DNA of 64,000 nt from Oleiagrimonas sp963817755 (GCA_963817755.1 CAWFPB010000003.1:620001-684000); one strand, 5' to 3'; positions 45,063-55,361 are shown, counted from the first letter of the stretch. Notes: a model not told the origin generated them from the sequence alone. Translations and numbers: made by a program.

Positions 45063-45189
45063 ATCTCGCCGGACCCCTCCCCCCCGTGCGGCGAGTATCC
45101 GCCTCGACGGCGACGCAAACAAAGTAGCCACGGTCCTCCTCCTCCCCCCCGAACCGTGTCTGCCGCGTCCCTCGAGGCGGTTTTTTTTT
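45063..45189 (+). ncRNA. Candidate small RNA with C-rich, anti-Shine-Dalgarno loops
   Basis: About 127 bases between a good promoter and a T9 tract contain no convincing gene but fold into stem-loops. Stem 1 pairs CTCGCC (45,065-45,070) with GGCGAG (45,090-45,095); its loop holds CCCCTCCCCCCC. A small CGCC/GGCG hairpin follows at 45,100-45,112. Stem 3 pairs CACGGT (45,129-45,134) with ACCGTG (45,153-45,158); its loop holds CCTCCTCCTCCCCCCC. A last CCGC/GCGG stem (45,163-45,180), with CCCTC in its loop, runs straight into nine T. Two loops share CCTCCCCCCC, which can pair with GGAGG ribosome-binding sites. Xanthomonas sRNAs with C-rich loops (sX13 type) work this way; homology was not tested. 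Confidence 0.6.
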
Positions 45190-45290
45190 GCGCGCATGCC
45201 AGCCCCTGAACGCGGGCCTGCCGGCATCCTGTTCGCGCGTGTCCCTTCGACGTATGCTGTGCGATCTTCGATCGAGGGGTCCCGTTACGC

Positions 45291-45638
45291 ATGAGAGCAG
45301 TGGATGGCTGGATCTTCGGTGCCGGCGTCGCGACGCTGGTTCTGGCGTCGGTCGTGGTTTTGCGCTCCCGCCAGGCCGCGCGCGCGACCCCGGACTCGCC
45401 GATGCCGTCGATACACGCTCCGGCGCCGCCGGAAAGCGCGTTCCCCGCCTGCCGCAACAAGGATTCCGGAATGCCGCGCTGGCGCTGCCAGGTCGCGCAG
45501 GCCCGGCAACAGGGGCGGATCCGCTGTTATGGCCAGCGTCTCTACTATGTCGGCCGGCCGCCCTCGGGTGCATCGACCTACTACCCGTGGCCCGCCCAGC
45601 TCCGCTGCGCCAACAGCGGCGACACGTCCGGACACTGA
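45291..45638 (+). CDS. Small membrane-anchored hypothetical protein
   Basis: A possible 115-residue protein with one N-terminal hydrophobic helix (about 7-25) and a periplasmic part with four Cys (PACRNKD, RCQVAQ, IRCYGQ, LRCANS), which could form two disulfides. No family was recognised. Codon third positions are GC-rich as expected for coding DNA here, and a weak GAGGGG lies before the ATG. The start or even the gene is uncertain. Confidence 0.5.
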   Translation: MRAVDGWIFGAGVATLVLASVVVLRSRQAARATPDSPMPSIHAPAPPESAFPACRNKDSGMPRWRCQVAQARQQGRIRCYGQRLYYVGRPPSGASTYYPWPAQLRCANSGDTSGH

Positions 45639-45943
45639 CCCGGTTGGCTCGCGGCCTGTACATGCCGGAGCCGTGAACGCATTCACACATTCCCCGGATG
45701 CACGAACGCATGATGGCATCCATGTGCCTGCAGCGACGGCAAGGTCCATGCCGTCGGCGGGTGCAGTGCAACACCACAGGGGACAATCGATGACATTCCA
45801 CCGGCGCAACATCCGGTCTGCCTGCAGCTGTATATCGGCGCCTGCTTTGCTAGGCTTCCATCTGGCCTCGACGCGATCCTTGCGTCACTCCCTCGGGTGC
45901 ATCGAGGCGTGCGTCGCCGGGCATGGAACGGACAGGAGCGCCG
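45639..45943 (+). other. Intergenic region before the histidine kinase gene
   Basis: About 305 bases without a supported gene. It should contain the promoter of the two-component operon. No convincing -35/-10 pair, terminator or repeat was identified. Confidence 0.4.
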
Positions 45944-47211
<1,268 letters not shown>

Positions 47212-47215
<4 letters not shown>

Positions 47216-47799
47216 ATGGAGACATGGACACAGAAGCCGGCTATGCCGTTCTGGTTCTCGATGACGAACCGGCCATCGTCAAGGCGATGACCCGCGTGAT
47301 GGCGCGCATGCCCACCGAATGGCTCGAAGGACGCTGCCAGGTCTTCGGCTTCAACGACCCGGACGAAGCCCTGGCCAGCCTGCGCGAGCGCAATTACGAG
47401 CTGATCATCTCCGACCTGCGCATGCCGCACATGGACGGCCTGGAGTTCCTGCGCCAGGCGTTGACGCTGCAGCCCGACGCGATGCGCATCGTCATCAGCG
47501 GGCATGCGGACCTGCCGACCGTGATGTCGGCGGTGAACGAGACCCAGGTGTTCCGCTTCATCAACAAGCCCTGGAACGACACCGAACTGCTGATGGGCGT
47601 GGCCCAGGCCCTGCGCAACAGCATGCTGCAACGCGAGAACCGGCGACTGGCCGACCTGGTGCGCGATCAGCGCAGCATGATCTCGCGCCAGGAAGAGGCC
47701 CTGCGGGAACTGGAAGCGGACAGTCCCGGCATCACCCACGTCGAGCGCGACGAAACCGGCGCCATCTTCCTCGACGAACACGAATTCGACGACGATTGA
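47212..47799 (+). CDS. Response regulator, REC domain with coiled-coil tail
   Basis: A 195-residue regulator with a REC domain (about 10-140): acidic pocket Asp17/Asp18 in VLDDEP, phosphoacceptor Asp68 in ISDLRMP, and the KPW motif (Lys in FINKPWND) typical of the RpfG/HupR-like subgroup. After REC comes only a short coiled coil (about 145-170) and an acidic tail. There is no DNA-binding, HD-GYP or GGDEF output. It is coupled to the kinase gene. It may act by protein contact, for instance with the convergent GGDEF-EAL-REC protein, whose own REC domain is similar (LSGYADLG...FLTKPWKD). Confidence 0.9.
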
Positions 47800-47802
47800 C
47801 GC

Positions 47803-47841
47803 CCCGGCCGTGGCTGCCTGCGGCCACGCTGCCGTGCCGGG
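47803..47841. terminator. Possible convergent terminator
   Basis: CGTGGC (47,809-47,814) pairs with GCCACG (47,823-47,828), and CCCGG pairs with CCGGG further out. It occupies most of the 42-base gap between two convergent genes. No T run. Confidence 0.35.
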
Positions 47842-49965
47842 TCACCCCTGCCGTTCGAACGCCGATTCCGGCTCCTGCCGGGCCATGCGCATGGCCTCGT
47901 GGATGGTCTTGCGCAGGTCCTCGTCTTTCCATGGCTTGGTCAGGAAGCGGTACACCGCACCGCCGTTGATCGCTTCGGTGACCACGCCCAGGTCGGCATA
48001 GCCGCTGAGGATCATGCGGATCGTGCGTGGATGCGTTTCCTTCACACGGCCCAGGAATTCGGTGCCCTTTCCGTCCGGCATGCGGTGGTCGGAAACGACC
48101 ACGTGGACGGTGTGGGTGCCCAGGATCTCGAAAGCATCCTTGAAAGTGGACGCGGTATGGATCCTGTAGCCGTCTCGGCGCAGCAGGCGGGCCAGGGCGC
48201 GCAAGACATTCTGCTCGTCGTCCACCAGCAGGATGGCGCCGCCCTGGTCATCGCCCATTTCCTCGCGCGGACGCAGGGCAGGGCGGCGCAGCATGGCCAG
48301 CATCGCGTCCGCGGTGACCGGCTTGCTGAAAAAATTGCCCTGCACGTACTCGCAGCCGTTGCGCTCGAGGAAGGCCAGTTGTACGGGTTTCTCGACGCCC
48401 TCGGCCACGACCGTGAAGCCGAACTCGTGGGCCAGGCCGATGACCGCGCGCGAGATGCGTGCCGCACTGACATCCTCGGGCACGGCGGCCACGAAGGAAC
48501 GGTCGATCTTGAGGCGGTTGACGGGCAGGCGCTGCAGGTGGCCCAGGCTGGACTGGCCGATGCCGAAGTCGTCCATCGCCAGCTTGACCCCGATCTTGCG
48601 CAACTCGCGCATCACCGAGGCCACGTGCTCGACGTTGGTCATGATCACGTCCTCGGTCAGCTCCAGTTCGAGCAGCCGCGCCGGTAGTCGAGACCGCCCC
48701 AGCGCACGATTGACGTCCTCGATCAGCTGCAATCCGCGCATCTGCAGTCCGGACACGTTCACCGACATGGTGAAATCGCTCACGCCCTGGTCCAGCCATT
48801 GGCGAGCCTGCATGCACGCCTGGCTCAGTACCCAGCGTCCGATTTCGGCGATCATGCCGAAATCCTCGGCCAGTCCGATGAACCGGTCCGGCATGACCAG
48901 ACCGAGCTCCGGGCTGCGCCATCGAAGCAGCGCTTCCATGCCGATGATCTCGCGCTTGGAGGCCTCGATCACCGGCTGGTAATGGAGCTCCAGTTCGCCG
49001 CGCTCCACGGCGCCACGCAGATGCGCGCCCACGCGCAGGCGCGCGTCGAGTTCGTCGCGCTGCTCCTGGCTGAACACCCGGATGCTGTCGCCGCCGCTTT
49101 CCTGCTTGGCCTCCCGCGCCGAAACCGACGCCTGCTGCAGCAGTTCCTGCACGCTGGTGGCTGTGTCCGGGAAACCGGCCACGCCGATGCTGGCGGTGAG
49201 CCGCAATTGCAGCGGGCCGATCAGGATCGGCTCGCCGATCACGTCCATCAGCGTCTGGGCCAACTCCCACTGGTCCTGGTCCGAATCGCGGTCAACCACG
49301 GCCAGCACGAATTCGTCGCCGGCCAGCCGGCTCACCAGTTCACGACTTCCGCAGTGTTCCGCGAGCCGATCGGCGATGCGACGAATCAGGCGGTCACCGA
49401 ATTCGAAACCATAGGCCTCGTTGATGACACCGAACTTGTCGATGTCGATGTAGCACACCAGCAGCCGGTACAGGCCGTGGATCGCACGGGCGAGTTCCGC
49501 TGAGAGATGCTCCTCCAGCACCTGGATGCGGGGCAGGCCGGACACCGGATCATGGCTGGCCAGATAATCGCGCGAATTTTCGCTCTCGACCTGGCGGGAG
49601 ATGTCGTTCACGGTGCAAAGGGCATGCGTGGGGTGCCCCTGCGCGTCATCGATGGTGCGCCAGCGCAGCGCACAGTGCAGCGTATCCCCGCTACCGCGCG
49701 CCCAGGCGCCGGACGTCTCGAACATGTCGCCTGATGCATCCGAATCGAACGGAATGCGACCGAACGGCCCCTGATGCCCGAACACCTCGTGCCAGGGTCT
49801 CCCCACGACATCTTCGCGTCTGCGTTTGAGCATCTGCTCGCCTGCGTCGTTGAGACTGACGATCGTGTAGTTGGGCGCATCGAGTTGGAACAGCAGCAGC
49901 GACGTCGGGCTGGAGACAAAGCAGCGTTCGAAGATGCGGTTCCGAACCGGTGTCGTTTGATCCAT
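47842..49965 (-). CDS. PAS-GGDEF-EAL-REC cyclic-di-GMP signalling protein
   Basis: A 707-residue soluble multidomain protein: PAS (about 10-125), GGDEF (about 140-300), EAL (about 320-565) and a C-terminal REC domain (about 580-700). The cyclase motif is AGDEF at 215-219, and the upstream consensus reads DIDKFGVINEAYGFEFGD with Phe for the usual His, so cyclase activity may be weak or regulatory. The EAL side keeps Glu344 of EAL, NVS, ELTED, DDFG, KIDRSF and EGVE, so a phosphodiesterase is likely. The REC domain has Asp626 in VSDHRMPD and a KPW motif. REC at the C-terminus is uncommon, since it is normally N-terminal. The start is at 49,965, preceded by GGAG. Confidence 0.92.
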   Translation of the reverse strand: MDQTTPVRNRIFERCFVSSPTSLLLFQLDAPNYTIVSLNDAGEQMLKRRREDVVGRPWHEVFGHQGPFGRIPFDSDASGDMFETSGAWARGSGDTLHCALRWRTIDDAQGHPTHALCTVNDISRQVESENSRDYLASHDPVSGLPRIQVLEEHLSAELARAIHGLYRLLVCYIDIDKFGVINEAYGFEFGDRLIRRIADRLAEHCGSRELVSRLAGDEFVLAVVDRDSDQDQWELAQTLMDVIGEPILIGPLQLRLTASIGVAGFPDTATSVQELLQQASVSAREAKQESGGDSIRVFSQEQRDELDARLRVGAHLRGAVERGELELHYQPVIEASKREIIGMEALLRWRSPELGLVMPDRFIGLAEDFGMIAEIGRWVLSQACMQARQWLDQGVSDFTMSVNVSGLQMRGLQLIEDVNRALGRSRLPARLLELELTEDVIMTNVEHVASVMRELRKIGVKLAMDDFGIGQSSLGHLQRLPVNRLKIDRSFVAAVPEDVSAARISRAVIGLAHEFGFTVVAEGVEKPVQLAFLERNGCEYVQGNFFSKPVTADAMLAMLRRPALRPREEMGDDQGGAILLVDDEQNVLRALARLLRRDGYRIHTASTFKDAFEILGTHTVHVVVSDHRMPDGKGTEFLGRVKETHPRTIRMILSGYADLGVVTEAINGGAVYRFLTKPWKDEDLRKTIHEAMRMARQEPESAFERQG

Positions 49966-50285
49966 GACGGACGGCTCCAAGCGGCCTGGATGCGGATGCC
50001 GAATACCGCATGCCGGTCGTGAATGATCACGCGCGTCGCATCCGGCAGGTTTCAGCAGAAGGTGCAACTACCGTACAACCATACGCGCGTCACACGGCCA
50101 TCGTCATGCACGTCAAATGCACGATGGGTTCTCGTTTTCGATACGTTCCTGATCGCTTCGCGCGTGTTCGCCGAGTCCATCGTCATGATGCCGGCGCCAG
50201 CATGTCCGGCGTCCGGTCGCATGGCCCGTCGAACGGGCCATGCGGCCGTGGATCGTGCGAATGAACAATCATATAAAACATTACA

Positions 50286-50298
50286 TATCAAAAGATTA
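50286..50298 (+). promoter_or_regulatory. Consensus IHF-binding site in the divergent promoter region
   Basis: TATCAA-AAGA-TTA matches the IHF consensus WATCAANNNNTTR exactly and lies within an AT-rich block (about 50,265-50,330) that stands out in this GC-rich DNA. It is between the GGDEF-EAL gene (minus) and the xdhC-type operon (plus). IHF beta is encoded at 1.1 kb. Confidence 0.55.
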
Positions 50299-50414
50299 AT
50301 AGTTTTTATTAAAGCTTTTTCACATGCCGGGACGACTTTCCGCAACGTTCCCGGGCCGAGCCCGGAAACTGCACGCCGACCGTCCCCGGTTCCCTGTACC
50401 CGGTAGCCGTCCGT

Positions 50415-50449
50415 GGCCCGGGATGATGGTTCCTGCATCATCCCGGGCC
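50415..50449. repeat. 14-bp perfect inverted repeat upstream of the xdhC-type gene
   Basis: GGCCCGGGATGATG (50,415-50,428) and its exact complement (50,436-50,449) surround GTTCCTG. There is no T run on either side. A second imperfect GC-rich hairpin lies at about 50,348-50,368. It could be a leader hairpin or a protein-binding site. The rest of the 603-base gap 49,966-50,568 has no supported gene. Confidence 0.5.
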
Positions 50450-50568
50450 GCAAACCGGCATGCATCTTGACCGCCAACGACCCGCCGGGCAGCGTTTGGC
50501 ACGCTTGCCGATGCAGTGATGCACAATGACACCATGCACTCACCGACGATCCTGGAACACACCCGGCG

Positions 50569-51654
50569 ATGAACGCCACCGACGAACTCGTACCGCTGCT
50601 GGCAGCGCTCCGGACACTTCACTCCGGGGACCGGAAGGCGGCGCTGGTCACTCTCACCCGAACCCGCGGCGCCACGTTCCGCCGCGTCGGCACCCGCATG
50701 CTCGTATACGAGGATGGACAGACGGTATGCGAACTGTCGGGAGGCTGCCCGCAGCACGACATCATCGCCCACGCCATGGACGCGATCTCCAGCGGGGAAG
50801 TGCGCAGGGTGCGCTACGACGACCAATCCGGCCTGGACGTGCTCATGGAAATGGGCTGCGGCGGGGAGCTGGAAGTACTCGTGGAGTCGCTGGACGGAAC
50901 CACCGACCTGGAGTACGTCGAGGCCCTGGCCCGTTGCCTGGAACGTCGCCGCGAGGGACGCATGGCCACGCTGTTCGGTCGCGAGGGCGATGTCGTTCCG
51001 CCACGGCACGCGGTCTGGTGCGAGGACGAACTCCTGCACGACGGCATCGCCGACGACACGCTGCTGGGCGTGTTGCACGAGCGCTCGAGATCCTTGCCCG
51101 AGCGGCCTGCCAGCGAGTGGGTGCAGATGCCGCAGGGCCGCTACGAGGTGCTCCTCGAACGCATCCCGCCACCCCATGCGCTGTTCGTGATCGGAAGCAG
51201 CACGACGGCGCAGGCGTTGCTGCCGTTGGCCATGAGCCTGGGCTGGTCCACCACGCTGGTCGATTTCGATGCCGATCGCCTGCAGGCCATTTCCGTACCG
51301 GAGGGCCTGCCGAAGAAGTGTGCACAACCGGCAGACCTGGTCAGGGAAGCGCGTCCCGATGCAGACACCTCGGTGGTCGTGATGACCCACAGCCTTTACA
51401 AGGACGCAGAATATCTGGCCGCGCTGAGCGGGGTACCACTGGCCTACGTGGGTCTACTGGGCGCATGCGGGCGGGTCGAACGGGTGCTCGAACTGGCCGG
51501 CGTGGCGGATATGGACATCCACGGACCGGTCGGCCTCGATCTCGGTGCACAGAGCCCGACCGAAATCGCCCTGTCGATCATCGCCGAAATTCTCGCCGTC
51601 ACACGAGGACGCCAGGGTGGGGCGCTGCGCGCACGGACCGGGGTCATGCATTGA
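50569..51654 (+). CDS. XdhC/CoxI-family molybdenum-hydroxylase maturation protein
   Basis: A 361-residue XdhC-type protein. XdhC binds molybdopterin cofactor, supports its sulfuration and inserts it into xanthine-dehydrogenase-family enzymes. The N-terminal XdhC/CoxI domain (about 10-80) has GGCPQ after VCELS, and the C-terminal Rossmann-like domain (about 185-350) has HALFVIGSSTTAQAL, VVVMTHSLYKDAEYL and YVGLLGACGRVERVL. It is the first gene of a molybdo-enzyme operon and overlaps the next by 4 bases. Confidence 0.9.
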   Translation: MNATDELVPLLAALRTLHSGDRKAALVTLTRTRGATFRRVGTRMLVYEDGQTVCELSGGCPQHDIIAHAMDAISSGEVRRVRYDDQSGLDVLMEMGCGGELEVLVESLDGTTDLEYVEALARCLERRREGRMATLFGREGDVVPPRHAVWCEDELLHDGIADDTLLGVLHERSRSLPERPASEWVQMPQGRYEVLLERIPPPHALFVIGSSTTAQALLPLAMSLGWSTTLVDFDADRLQAISVPEGLPKKCAQPADLVREARPDADTSVVVMTHSLYKDAEYLAALSGVPLAYVGLLGACGRVERVLELAGVADMDIHGPVGLDLGAQSPTEIALSIIAEILAVTRGRQGGALRARTGVMH

Positions 51655-52271
51655 ACGCGCCGGACGACGGCGTGCCGGTGATTGTGCTGCTTGCAGCCGG
51701 TGAAGGGCGCCGCTTCGGCGGCATCAAGCAGCTGGCCGAACTGGACGGCGAGCCGATGTGCCGGCGCGTGGCAAGACAGCTGCTGCGCCTGGATTGCCCG
51801 CTGGTGGTGGTCACCGGCGCCCACGCCGACGCGGTCGAGCAGGCGCTGGACGGCCTGGCGCTGAAGATGCTCCGGCACGCGGGATGGGCCCGGGGCATGG
51901 GCAGCTCGATCGCCCATGGCGCACGTTACGTCCTGCAGCATCACGGGCCGTCGACCAGCGTGCTGCTGTGCCTGGCCGACCAGCCGTTGATCGACACCGA
52001 ACATTACCGACGACTGCTCGACCGACATCACCAGGTGCCGGATCGCCTGCTGGGCACGGCACAGGGCGAGGCGACCGGGCCACCGGTCCTGTTTCCCGCC
52101 GATTGCCTGGCCGAACTGGCTTCATGGTGCGACGGAAGCGGCGCACATGCACTGCTGGAACGCGAAAGCGCGCGTCTGGAGCGCATGACCGTGCCGAAGT
52201 ACATGGATGTGGATACGCCATATGACCTCGAACAGGTGCGTGCGTTTCTTCCACAACAGCCACCCGACTGA
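51651..52271 (+). CDS. MobA/MocA-like molybdenum cofactor nucleotidyltransferase
   Basis: A 206-residue NTP transferase with the N-terminal LLAAGEGRRFGGIKQL signature of the MobA-like family and the central LCLADQPLID aspartate motif. In xdhC-linked operons such enzymes act as molybdopterin cytidylyltransferases (MocA), making the MCD form used by aldehyde oxidoreductases. The only start that fits is a TTG at 51,651, overlapping the preceding TGA. The product keeps the complete N-terminal phosphate-binding loop with this start. Confidence 0.88.
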   Translation: MNAPDDGVPVIVLLAAGEGRRFGGIKQLAELDGEPMCRRVARQLLRLDCPLVVVTGAHADAVEQALDGLALKMLRHAGWARGMGSSIAHGARYVLQHHGPSTSVLLCLADQPLIDTEHYRRLLDRHHQVPDRLLGTAQGEATGPPVLFPADCLAELASWCDGSGAHALLERESARLERMTVPKYMDVDTPYDLEQVRAFLPQQPPD

Positions 52272-52567
52272 AGCCGGGACGGCAGCACCACACATGGATG
52301 CGGTGCGTTCTCCGGTCGGGGCCCACCAGCCTGGCACAGCGCTTGTTTGCCGCATTCCCCGCGCCGCGTCCCCGCAAGGCCCGCGGCGCTCCGGACCGCC
52401 CCACTGGCCCATATCCACCATCGTCCATATCCGAGAGAGGAGTCCGCGACCACCTCGCCGGCCTCGGCCGGTGGCATATTCATCCAATGGACGAGGTGAT
52501 CATCCTGGCCGTCCGGGCTATGGTGGTCCCCTTCCACAATGAAATCGCGACAAGAGGTTGCAGCGCC
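52272..52567 (+). other. Intergenic leader before the molybdo-enzyme structural genes
   Basis: About 296 bases with no supported gene, although one frame stays open into the 2Fe-2S gene. CATATCC occurs twice (about 52,409 and 52,424). A GAGG ribosome site precedes the next ATG. A separate promoter here is possible but not identified. Confidence 0.4.
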
Positions 52568-53092
52568 ATGGAACTGCAGATCAATGGCAAGACCTACCCG
52601 GTCGAGTCCGAAGCCGATACGCCCCTGCTGTGGGTGATCCGTGACGAGCTCGGTCTGACCGGCACCAAATACGGCTGCGGCATCGCCCAGTGCGGTGCCT
52701 GTTCGGTGCTCGTCGATGGCCAGGTGATGCGTTCGTGCGTGACCCCGGTTTCAAGCGTTGCAGGCAAGCACATCACCACGATCGAAGGGGTCGAGGCCGA
52801 CGCTGTCGGGAAACGCGTGGTCGCGGCGTGGGTCGAGCATCAAGTACCCCAGTGCGGGTATTGCCAGTCCGGCCAGGTCATGGCCGCCACCTCGCTGCTC
52901 AAGCGGAACGCCCATCCGACCGACGAGCAGATTGCCGCATCGATGACCAACCTGTGCCGTTGCGGGACCTACAACCAGATCAGCGCGGCTGTCCACGACC
53001 TGGCGAACGGTGGTCCTTCGTCGGATGCCGAGCAGGCACGGGCGCAGGCGGCCGCGGGGGCGCCTGGAAATGAAGGGAGGGCACGCTCATGA
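52568..53092 (+). CDS. 2Fe-2S subunit of a molybdenum hydroxylase (IorA/PaoA-like)
   Basis: A 174-residue protein with two 2Fe-2S domains. The plant-ferredoxin-like cluster is bound by Cys in GCGIAQCGACSV and a later Cys in MRSC; the second, helical cluster by CGYC and CRCGTY. It carries electrons from the molybdopterin subunit. The closest type is the small subunit of isoquinoline 1-oxidoreductase and periplasmic aldehyde oxidoreductases. A C-terminal Ala-rich extension (about 152-174) is atypical. It overlaps the large-subunit gene by 4 bases. Confidence 0.93.
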   Translation: MELQINGKTYPVESEADTPLLWVIRDELGLTGTKYGCGIAQCGACSVLVDGQVMRSCVTPVSSVAGKHITTIEGVEADAVGKRVVAAWVEHQVPQCGYCQSGQVMAATSLLKRNAHPTDEQIAASMTNLCRCGTYNQISAAVHDLANGGPSSDAEQARAQAAAGAPGNEGRARS

Positions 53093-55361
53093 GCAAGCGG
53101 ACCGACACACGCGAGCAGGTCGACGTATTTCCGACGGACGAATTGCCGACCAACATCTCCCGTCGCCGATTCCTTCTGGCATCGGCAGGCGCCACGGCAG
53201 GTGCCTTCGTGCTGGGCTTCGGCATTCCCGTCGGCCGGGCACGCGCGATGCGGCGCGGCAGCGGCAGCAGCCGATGCCCAGAACATCCGCGTTCCGGCCT
53301 TCCTCGAGATCCGGCCGGACAACACCATCCGGCTGCAGAGTCCGTTCAACGAGGGCGGGCAGGGCGTATTCACGGCCATGGCCCAGATCGTCGGCGAAGA
53401 GCTGGACGCCGATCCGGCGACCTTTGTCGTGGAAAACGCGCCGATCCGGCAAGCCATTACGCCATCATGCCCAATGGCATGCGGATCACCGGTGGCAGCA
53501 TGTCGGTCCGATCCGGGTATGCACCGATGCGCCGGCTCGGCGCACTGGCGCGCAGGATGCTGCTGCAGGCTGGCGCGAAGCGGCTTAACGTCCCGGTCGA
53601 CGAGCTCACCACCGAACCCGGACGAATCGTGCATGCGGCATCGGGGCAAAGTCTGACCTACGGGCAGGTCGCACCGCAGGCACTGGACCTGCCGGTACCC
53701 GATCCCGACAGCGTGACGCTGAAGGATCCGAGCCAGTTCCGCTGGATCGGCAAACCGGTCAAGCGCCTGGATGCCTACGACAAGTCCACGGGCAGGGTGA
53801 CCTACGCCATCGACACCCAGGTCGAGGGCATGCTGCAGGCGGCGGTGCAGCACGCGCCGCGACTGGGCATGACCGTCGGCACCATTCGCAACGAAGCGCA
53901 GATCAAGGCGATGAAAGGCGTGCATTCGGTGCACCGTCTTCCGGGTGCCGTCGCCGTGGTCGCCGAGCGCTGGTGGAACGCCAAGTGCGCCGTGGAAGCC
54001 GCAAAGGTGGACTGGCAGGAACCCAAGCCCGACCCGTCGGCGCGCCACATGCCGGCCGATTTCTCGACCAAGGCCTTCCGCGAGCGGCTGGCCAACGAGC
54101 CGGGCGACGGCGAGGCGGCGGAAACCGAAGGCCACATCGGCGAGGCGCTGAAGAACGCGCACAGCGTGGTCAGCGCGACCTACTCGAGCCAGTACGTCCA
54201 CCACGCGCAGCTGGAACCGCCGTCGACCCTGGCGCATTTCCATGACGACGGCACGCTGGAGATCTGGATGCCCAACCAGGCGCCGGACATGTTCGTGGCC
54301 AAGATCGCCAAGAAGACGGGGATCGACCCGGACGAAAATCATCCTGCATTCGCCCATGCTCGGTGGCTTCTTCGGCCGCCATTTCCTCTATGGCCCGGGT
54401 GATCCCTACATGCAGGCCATCCAGTTGGCGAAGGCGACGGGGCGCCCGATCAAGCTGATCTGGAGCCGCGAGGAGGAGTTCCTGCGCGATCCGCTGCGGC
54501 CGATGGCCGTGGTCCGGTTCCGAGGCGGCCTGGACGCCGACGGCATGCCCGTCGCCCTCGAGGCGGTAAGTGCCACGGAAGGCCCGGACGAAGGCCTGGC
54601 AAACAAGCGTCCCAAGAAGGTGGACGCCAGCTCGGTGGAGGGGCTGACCGGCAAGTCCTACGCCATACCCAACCGTCGCATCGCCCAGCTGTACGTGAAG
54701 ACACCGATGATGCTGGCCTACTGGCGCTCGGTGGGTCATTCGATGAACGACTTCTTCTACGAGACGTTTCTCGACGAACTGGCCGACAAGGGCGGGCAGG
54801 ATCCCTTCGAACTGCGCATGAAACTGCTCAAGGGCAACCAGCGCCTCACCCATCTGCTGCACGAGGTCGCGGATCTGGCCGGCGGATGGAAGCGCGGCCC
54901 GTTCACGGCCGAGGACGGTACCCGCCGCGCCCGAGGCGTGGCCATGGCATCGCCGTTCGGCAGCCAGGCAGCGGTGATGGCCGAAGTCTCGATCGAGCAC
55001 GGCCAGGTACGCGTGCACGACATCTGGCAGGCGATCGATCCGGGCAGCATCGTCAACCCGGCGATCATCGAAGCCCAGGTGGCCAGTGCCGCGGCGCTGG
55101 GCCTTTCCGAGTTGCTTCTGGAGGAGACCGTCTACGAGCACGGCATGCCCAAGGCGCGCAACTACGACAAGTACCTGATCCTGCCGCCGGACCGCATGCC
55201 GCAACGTGCACGTGCGCATCGTGCAGAGCGGCGCGAAGATGGGCGGCATTGGCGAGCCGCCGCTGCCGGCCACGCCGCCAGCCGTGGCCAACGCAGTGTC
55301 GCACCTGACCGGAAAACGCGTCCGCAGCATGCCGCTTTCGCAGTACGACTTCGGCGCCTGA
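53089..55361 (+). pseudogene. Molybdopterin-binding large subunit (IorB-like), with four frameshifts
   Basis: A xanthine-dehydrogenase-family large subunit of about 756 residues, readable in pieces. The N-terminus has a twin-arginine signal (SRRRFLLASAGATAGAF), so the enzyme is exported folded to the periplasm. Frames change near 53,255 (+1), 53,455 (-1), 54,340 (+1, in an A run) and 55,200 (+1); the net excess of two bases fits the 3n+2 length. After correction the sequence runs smoothly through GGFFGRHF, DPFELRMK and the active-site Glu region GGIGEPPLP to the stop at 55,361. Substrates of relatives are aldehydes or N-heterocycles. Sequencing error is more likely than decay because every segment keeps coding quality. 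Confidence 0.85.

Noticed and set aside
50496..50508. Sigma-54-like TTGGCACGCTTGC upstream of the xdhC-type gene
   Set aside because: The TTGC element is about three bases too close to TGGCAC, and at the correct distance the sequence reads GA instead of GC.
50330..50568. Molybdenum cofactor riboswitch in the xdhC-type leader
   Set aside because: Hairpins are present, but I could not match the known Moco RNA architecture and the gene context alone is not enough.
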